NCBI RefSeq assembly: GCF_014839835.1
Contig: NC_071644.1
Location: forward strand, 8,409,266-8,473,265
Origin: Dryobates pubescens
Lineage: Eukaryota > Chordata > Aves > Piciformes > Picidae
Reading direction: 5' to 3'
DNA length: 64,000 nt
The notes under the pieces were generated by a model. The model worked only from the letters and a program-made list of their open reading frames with translations. It was not told the DNA's origin and searched no databases. Within the stretch, counting starts at the first letter, position 1; each line of letters starts with the position of its first letter. Below are positions 57,249 to 64,000 of this stretch, in pieces. A program made the translations under genes and the position numbers.

Positions 57249-57256
57249 TTCCCACA
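57249..57256 (-). promoter_or_regulatory. RBPJ (CSL) binding site upstream of HES5
   Basis: TGTGGGAA on the - strand, about 50 bases upstream of the TATA box, matches the Notch-dependent RBPJ site known in HES5 promoters. A second TGTGGGAA on the + strand lies at 57425-57432, and a CCAAT at about 57267. Confidence 0.75.
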
Positions 57257-57424
57257 GTCGATAGCCAATCCCTGCGTGCCCTGGGACAATAGAGAAAGCA
57301 TCTATTACAGCATGGCAAATTGACTGTGAATTGCCTGGGGATAATACCCCAGCTCCCAAAGGAGCAGGTGGACTGGGGAGTGTGGGACACAATAGGGCTT
57401 GGCATTAGGGCGCTGGGGTAGGAA

Positions 57425-57432
57425 TGTGGGAA
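57425..57432 (+). promoter_or_regulatory. Second RBPJ-like site upstream of HES5
   Basis: TGTGGGAA on the + strand, opposite in orientation to the proximal site and 170 bases further upstream. The spacing is too large for a classical paired site, so it would act singly if at all. Confidence 0.4.
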
Positions 57433-58682
57433 AGCGTTTGCTGCATTATCATCAAACTCCTGCCTGATGTTGGGGACCTCGACATCTCAATGTGCTGCCT
57501 TTTCCCAGGCTGTGCTGAAATTAAGCACAGAAGACTGATCCCTGGGAGAGATAATGCTCTGTGCCCACGACCAGAGGAGAGGCTGAAAAGGCAAGGATGC
57601 AGAATTAGAGGGACTAAAGCCTTTCATTGACATTAAACCGTGCTTACATGAATACAGTACCAGATAATTTTGGGGCAACTAGAGGCTAAAATTGAGGGAA
57701 GAACCCTAAAACCAATTTGTGCTGAGGGTTAGCTTGAAATATTTCACTCTCCATTGTTTAAAGTCCCCTTATAAGCTATATTCAGAGCTCTTCCTTGCTT
57801 TTGTTTGGGTAATCTGGGCTTTCCCACTGCAGCCCGTGACATGTAGTGATTGTGGTGCCCTTCCCAAACATGTCCTGTTTGATTTCATGCCGCTTGGTGA
57901 ATGCCTCACTCTGCCCTGAGTCTCCTAAATGTATTTTCCCCTTGCAGACCACGGAGATACAGTGAGAAGTCAATGTTTGTCTGTGACTTTGCTTGTAAGT
58001 GGAGTGTAAATAGAGGTGCTGGGGAGCTCAGTCTGGGGGGGTGCCATGTGTATTGCAGTGAACACAGGGAAGGACCAGAGAGGCTCCAGGGTTGAAGCTG
58101 CCTGTTTGAGGTTCTCCTCCAAGCAATTCTAGGTTACCTGCTCAGGTCTGCTGCTGCTTCAAGTACAATCCACTCAAACCCAGGCACTTTTAAGGTATCC
58201 CAGGCACATGAGGCCCTGCACTGAGAGCTGCCCAGCTGTGCTCTCTGTTTCAGCTGCAGGATATGTGGAGCTCTGTGGGTTTAAGTGGAGTTGTGCGTGG
58301 GCATAAGCTTCTTTTTCCTTAATGCATGTTCCACGCTCAGGGGCTAGGACAGGGAGTAACCCCAGGCTGCTGCTTGCAGCGTTTGGTGACCTGCTCCTTA
58401 CTCCCTATTCCCTCTGTCTGCCTTTCAAAACCAGGAAGGAAACTTTTCTCATTTCACAATCAGCCTGTGTCACCTGCCCTCAGCACTCCTGTCCTTAAGC
58501 CAGGGCTGGAACCTGTGGGTACACAGCACACACAGGGCTGTTGCATAAAAGGATATGATCCTGCGAGGGATCATCCTGTAACGAGTTATTAACCTGCAGC
58601 TTCCAAAGCTCCTTCCAGCTTCCTGGCTTCTGGTGGCAGTGATGTTCATCTTCAGCCTGCCCACCCCAAAGGATCAGATGGA

Positions 58683-58758
58683 TCCTAGAATGCTTTGGGT
58701 GGGAAGGGACCTTTTAAAGGTCATCTAGTCCAACCCCCCTGCAGTGAGCAGGGATCAC
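58683..58758 (-). repeat. CR1 LINE 3' tip
   Basis: 'cctagaatgctttgggtggg' and 'catctagtccaacccccctg' form the reverse complement of a CR1 3' end. Confidence 0.85.
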
Positions 58759-59581
58759 TTAGGGTGGAACAATTTTAATGGCTGGTTATCAAAGATCTCT
58801 AACTGACCAGGGAGGATGACTCCGATTCAGCATCAGCTCCCTGAATTATTTTGTCAGCTTGTGATCAGCAGTATTGCTGGCAGCCAGGGCAGTCCCTGGC
58901 TGTGTGTGCTTGTGCCATTATTGGAGCCTGAAGTCAAGCAGAGGGCTTTGTGCCTCCCTCTCAGGGGGTCACAGGAGAGGCAGCGGCCAGCAGGCCCTGC
59001 CCCGCACGGCGTGCGGAGGGGAGCGCCTGCAGCAGTGGGCACAGGGAGCTGGGAGGGAAGCTTTGACCCAATTTCCAGTCTTGGAAATACGAAATGAGTG
59101 GTTTTAAATAAGGCCATCCCAGCCCCAGCACAATGGCCCTGGACTCCAAGGGGCTAAAGCAGCTCCCCCTGATTAAAGCATTATCCCTGCCTGGGAGTGC
59201 TGGGCAGATGGTGCAGCAGGCGTTAGCTTTCTTCTCAGGCCCCGCGGAGGCACACGTCCTTTGTGGCCAGTTTAACAGGGTGAAGGGGGAGATGTGGGAA
59301 ATCCTGGGAGCTCTGGGCTCACACCAGCTGATGTGAATGGTGAACCAGGCACGCTGCCTTCAGCCAGCACTCCAGCAACACCCACCCTGGGCTCGCCAGC
59401 TCCTCTCCCCTTCTCTCTGCCAGCTGAGGAAAGACAGCAAAGCAAACTTGCAGTTCCCACTCTGCCTGCCGCTTCCACCCTCTGTACACTGCTGATGGCT
59501 ACAAGAGAAATGTCTCCTCCTCACCCTATTCAGTTTGATTATGACCTAAAAACTTAGTGGCAGCAATATTTCCCAGCTGTT

Positions 59582-59715
59582 TATAGAATGGTGGGAGTTG
59601 GAAGGGACCTTAGAGCTCATCCAGCTCAACCCTCCTGCCAAGGGGACCTGACCTAAGGCAGGTCACACAGGAACACATCCAGGTGGGTTTTGAGTCTTCA
59701 GAGAAGGAGATGCTT
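59582..59715 (-). repeat. CR1 LINE 3' fragment
   Basis: 'tatagaatggtgggagttgg', 'gctcatccagctcaaccctc' and 'acacatccaggtgggttttg' show a reverse-oriented CR1 of a subfamily different from most copies in the window. Confidence 0.85.
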
Positions 59716-62700
59716 CAGAACAATAAATTAGCTGGGCTAAGGCTGTCCCTAGAGTATATTTGTCATGCAGCTGGGTGCAGCCATGGGTGTTCTGCAAGGA
59801 CTGCAGTAAGGGAAGTGTTAAAAGTCTGAAACCAGTTTGCCCAGTTGGAGCTTTTTAAGGACTCATCAGTTAGTGCCTGAAACTTTGTGATCCAAGTCCT
59901 TGTCACTGTCCTTCACGTCCATGGGAGGAGCTTGTTGCCTCTGACTCTCACTGCAGAGGCAGAATGAAAGATTGATTGTCTGAGGCTCAGGGTTTCCCTG
60001 GTTTTGGAATGAAGGATTAAAAGAAACAAATGGCCCAAACCTGCCAAACACGTGGAGCTGAGTAAACAGTGGCACAAGGCTGCTGCTTTCTTTGGAGGGG
60101 GTGTGAAATCTGGAGCCTCTCCTGTGAGGTGACAGCTCTGCTGTGGACTGAGGCTGGCCCTGTTTCTCTGTAGGTCACATCACAGTCGTGAGCTGCATCA
60201 GGAGGATGCAGCCTTCCAAATCCCACGTGAAACAGGGAGGAGTCTCTGCTCTCACTTGGTGTGTGCACAGTGAAGTGTGTAAGGGGAAACAGGAATCTGG
60301 CAAGAGTTGTCAGTGCCTGTACTTCCAGACCTCCATGGCAGGCAGCAGTTGTAGCTGCTCCTAAGGCAAGAACCACTATGGTGATGGCCTCCAACTGTAG
60401 CTCTCACCACTGCCCCCTGAGCTGTGGTGTGCAGGCTGTGTGCCATAGACAAAAAGCTTTGAGTTGAGGAGCAACCAGAGAGGAGCCAGGAAAGATAAGC
60501 AACCATCCAGCCCCAAGGCTATCATGATAGGACTGGTGTCCATCATAGTCCATAGATCAAAGCACCTGGAGGACCACAAGCCTAGGAAACTGGTACTGGG
60601 CTATGGAGTTTGCTGCTTCTGGCTTGTGGGTGATGAGTGCAGCCCAGGTGCAGACACACTGCAGGCTGTGCCCAAGAGCTGCTACTGTCACACCAGTTAG
60701 CAGCCTTCTTAGCCCATTGATAGGTAGCTTGCCACGGAGGGGGCAGCTCAGTGCTTGCAGTGCAGCAACAGGTCTGGAGGAAGGTTGCCCACCAGAAGAG
60801 TCCAGGAAGCCAGAATTTCTCTCTGTGTTACACAGATTAAAAGGCAGTGCTGCCCTGGGGCTGCCCTGAAGAGCACACAGCTTGATGGCCTAAAGCTTTG
60901 CTCTCTGTATCACTTCTGAAGCATTTTCAGTTGAGAGCATTTCCTACAGCCAGGGCAGGCTGCCTCCCAAACGCCTCTGAAGGTGTTTCTACAGAAATAA
61001 TTACTTATTTTTTCCCCCCCCTCCTGCCTTGTGCCTTCCCTAAATGGTTTAAAATCTTTCTGACAACCCCTCTCAAGACACCTATTTAGTGTCAAAGAGC
61101 ATAACGTTCCCAAGTTTTAAAAGGGCTCTGGCATAATACTGATGGATCAATGTGCTCCTTGGGAAAATAGCTCTCCAGATGGTCCATCGGGACAGGAATT
61201 GCTGGTCACCACAATGCAGAGCCAAAGAGCAGCACTAATGCAGGCTGTTGTGAGGCACGCTTCCTTTGTGCTCCCTTTCAATGTCATCAATGGGCAAGAA
61301 AGTGTGGGAAACTCTGAGAAACTCAGGCCCACACTCTGAGGTTAATAGGGGCTTTGTCAGGGGACTGTTCCTGGGCTGTGGGATCAGCATAATAAACAAC
61401 ATCTCCCCTAAGGGTGGGAATGTGTTGGGAGCAGGGGAGAGTCACCCCGGGGGAGAGAGGAGCTGTAAGAAGCTTTGTGTTCAATTATTAGAAGTGATAA
61501 TAATTAATAAATTGTAAACATAACCTTTGCTGTGCTCAGGCTGGGGAGACCAGAGGGCTGCCTTTTGGCTCTCAAGTAATTGGTAAACTAAAGCCCAGAG
61601 GGGCAAGCCTCTGCCTGCTGGAAAATAGAAGCAGTGCACTTGCACCAGCCCCGGATCAGACCCCCTGGAGTGAGGGGAGGCTTCCTGGTGGGGTTTGCCT
61701 TCTTCCCCCTGCCCAGAAAGGAGGTGCTTCCTGCTAGACCACTCTGCGAGCAGTAGGGCTGCACCTCTGCCCGCTGACAGCTAAGCAGGACCAGCCCCCA
61801 CTCTGGCCAGAGCAAGGGAGTAATGTGGTGGCAGCCTGGGTGTGAAGGAGACTCAGACCTGCTTTGAGTGGCAGCAGCTGTGCCTCTCCAGGCTCAGCCC
61901 AGTGTGGGTGGCAGAAGTTCTGAGCTTAGAAGCTTGCTATCTCACCTGAGTTGTTTTCCCAGCCTGTTCCTGTGTGAGCCTAGAACCAGAGGGACTGGCT
62001 TCAAATCCAGCAGGCTTCAGTTTGTGCAGATCCTCTTTGGTTTCCTTTCCTCTGTCCTCTTTGTGCTGTCAGCTGTAAGCGAACCGCAGCCACGCTGCCA
62101 GCTGTGCCGACTCCTACCTGCAGCAGATCCCTGCCCACACAGCTGCAGCAGGCTCCTCCAGGCCACAGGTGCCTCTTCCCAGCCCCCTCTGGGGCACAGC
62201 CAGGCTGGGGTCTGCTTTGGCTGAGCCTGAACTCCCCCAAACTTCTCATCCACAAGCTGCCTTAATTAGGCTTGGATCCCAACTGCACAGGCACGGAGGA
62301 GCAGCTTGGATCTCGCTGGCGTTCAGCAGCTTCTGCTAGCTGCCGAAGCCAAGCTGAGCACTGCAAGGTGAAGTGGTTTTTTTTTTCAGGATCACTAAGC
62401 AACCACAACATCTAAAAATACCTCCTGTGAAGGATTTGGGAGTTGGTTAGGAAGAGCTAATCTCTCTGTGGTGTTGGTATCAGCCCAGGAGGAGCTGCAG
62501 AACCACCGCCCCCCTACCCTGTGTTGCATTGGCAGAGGGATGAAGAGCACTCGACCGGCCCTGCATTCAGGGTAAGATAATGGCCCAGATGATTCACAGC
62601 ACAGAAGTGAGGTGCACCAATATGTTCCTGGCCTGGCTGCCTGGCTTTTTGGGCCCTTCCATATGTGTGGCAGAGGGGTTGATCACAAATGAAGTGGGGG

Positions 62701-63177
62701 CTGGCCAGGGACAGCTAGCAGGGTTTGAATGCACTTTGATCTTGTCAGCAGAGCTGAGTTTGCTTCGTGCTTAACTAAGCAGCCATTTGCCCAGGTCAGA
62801 TCTTCAGGGTTTCCTTTTGTGTAAGGAAAAAAAGCAAGGAAACTTGAGAAACTATAGCAAGGAAGCTTCTCAAGGGCAGCTTTCCCAGGGAATCTGAGGA
62901 GAGCTGAGCTGGTGACCAGTGGTGGTTTGTGCAGGAGGGATCCCTGTCACATACCCAAACCAGTGTGTAACTGTGCTTAGGTTGGAGTTTGGTGAACTGA
63001 TCATTTGTGCTAATTTGAGTCTGGGAGTGACCAGTCCCCACTGAGCACTGGATGGGAACTGCTCTAAGGCAGAGTGAGTGAATGCTGTTGGGGAAGGGCA
63101 GTGTTTTGGAGGGACTGTTTGTATTGCAGGCACTCAAGGGTGGCTTCAGGATCTTCTTCTCATGCTCCCCAAGGTGA

Positions 63178-63295
63178 AGCTCGACAGGGCTCTGGGCAGC
63201 CTGATCTAGCTGAGGATGTCCCTGCTTACTGCAGAGGGAGTTGGACTGGATGACCTTTGAAGGTCCCTTCCAACCCAGTCTTTTATATGATTAAA
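63178..63295 (+). repeat. CR1 LINE 3' tip
   Basis: 'ctctgggcagcctgatctag', 'agttggactggatgaccttt' and 'gaaggtcccttccaacccag' end in a degenerate terminus. Confidence 0.85.
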
Positions 63296-63562
63296 ATACC
63301 TTCTGAATGCCTTTTTGCTTGCTCCCCTCGTGTGTAGCTGTGTGGGAGGTTGCTGCTTTGCAGGGTCTGAAATCCTCTTCTGCCAAATGCATATCACAAC
63401 TCTAAACTGTGTACTGGAGTGAGGGGCTCAGGAATGGGACATCTCCTGAAAGCTTCCCTTCTGCAGGAGGAGCCTGCCTGCCACACTTAATCCAGAGTGG
63501 CATTTGAATAATGTCAGACCAAAGGCTTAAAGTCTGAAACCGTTTTTATGACTAAAACCATT

Positions 63563-64000
63563 TTTATTGTGTTGTACAGTGGAGACATCTAAGCTGAACA
63601 TCACACAGGATGAATACATCACAACTTTATAAAAGCTTTCTAAGCTCTTTAGCATGTTCAGTGAATTAGTAGTGAGTACTTAATGCCTCCCTTCCCCCCT
63701 CCTCCCCCCCTTAAGGTATATCCCAGGTATTTCCTTTACAAAAGGCATCAGTTACCCCTCAGCTGAGAGCAGCACACACTGACATGGAGAGAGTTTTCCC
63801 AAGAGCTCTCTGTTACCACCATCACTTTCTGTAAGAAGGAATAACTAAAACCAGCAGAGGACCTTCAGAAGAATCAGCATTCCTTAACATCTTTCACTCA
63901 AAAGGTAAAGGCTCAAGAGTCTCTGTATGACACAAAATACATTCCTCAAAGTGCTCCTCTTTTAGGAAGGTCAAGACATTGTCTAGAGACAATGGAGCAC
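63563..64000 (-). other. Possible 3' end of a further - strand gene
   Basis: An AATAAA on the - strand (63563-63568, within 'aataaaaatggttttag') could be the polyadenylation signal of a gene whose body lies to the right of the window. The 440 bases beyond it have no coding frame and no repeat, as a 3'UTR would. I cannot name the gene. Confidence 0.3.

Larger units (their letters stand above)
57433..63540. other. Region upstream of HES5 without recognisable genes
   Basis: Six kilobases with only short unsupported open frames on both strands. It carries three CR1 3' pieces (58.7, 59.6 and 63.2 kb). Part is probably HES5 regulatory DNA, but I cannot delimit enhancers from the sequence alone. 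Confidence 0.5.

Noticed and set aside
61868-62224. Open frame of 118 codons upstream of HES5
   Set aside because: Low-complexity composition, no recognisable domain, no supporting splice structure.

Overview
This is a stretch of bird nuclear DNA. The genes are intron-rich with GT-AG splice sites, and at least nineteen CR1 LINE fragments are scattered through introns and intergenic DNA. The gene order PLCH2 - kainate-binding glutamate receptor - PANK4 - HES5 matches the region that in chicken lies on a microchromosome and in human on 1p36.32 (known synteny). Many CR1 copies share the phrase 'gaggtgttcaaggccaggct' and sit close together. That density suggests a CR1-rich lineage such as woodpeckers and relatives, but this is only an inference.

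Layout. Positions 1-16.8 kb hold the 3' half of PLCH2 on the + strand: end of the X/Y linker, Y half of the catalytic barrel, C2 domain, long serine-rich tail and 3'UTR. From 16.8 to 19.8 kb is intergenic DNA with one CR1. From 19.8 to 30.8 kb is a complete + strand gene for a short, non-mammalian kainate-binding protein (KBP type), with 10 coding exons giving 486 residues. From 31.0 to 54.5 kb is the complete PANK4 gene on the - strand, with 19 coding exons giving 771 residues and its promoter in a CpG island. From about 55.4 to 57.2 kb is the complete HES5 gene on the - strand, with 3 exons giving 157 residues, a TATA box and an RBPJ-type Notch response site. From 57.3 to 63.5 kb I see no gene, only CR1 pieces and HES5 upstream DNA. 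The last 440 bases may be the 3' end of another - strand gene.

All four gene models were built by hand from splice junctions; the exon phases close exactly and the protein lengths fit the families. The genes are neighbours but do not form one pathway: PLCH2 is a calcium-sensitive phosphoinositide phospholipase, KBP a glial ligand-binding membrane protein, PANK4 a pseudokinase-phosphatase of coenzyme A metabolism, and HES5 the Notch target repressor. I found no convincing new system. The most useful leads are candidate alternative exons in PLCH2, a leucine at the pore Q/R position of KBP, a 58-base direct repeat flanking a CR1 copy, an almost perfect 28-base inverted repeat at the PANK4 promoter, and a TTAG-rich minisatellite in a PANK4 intron.
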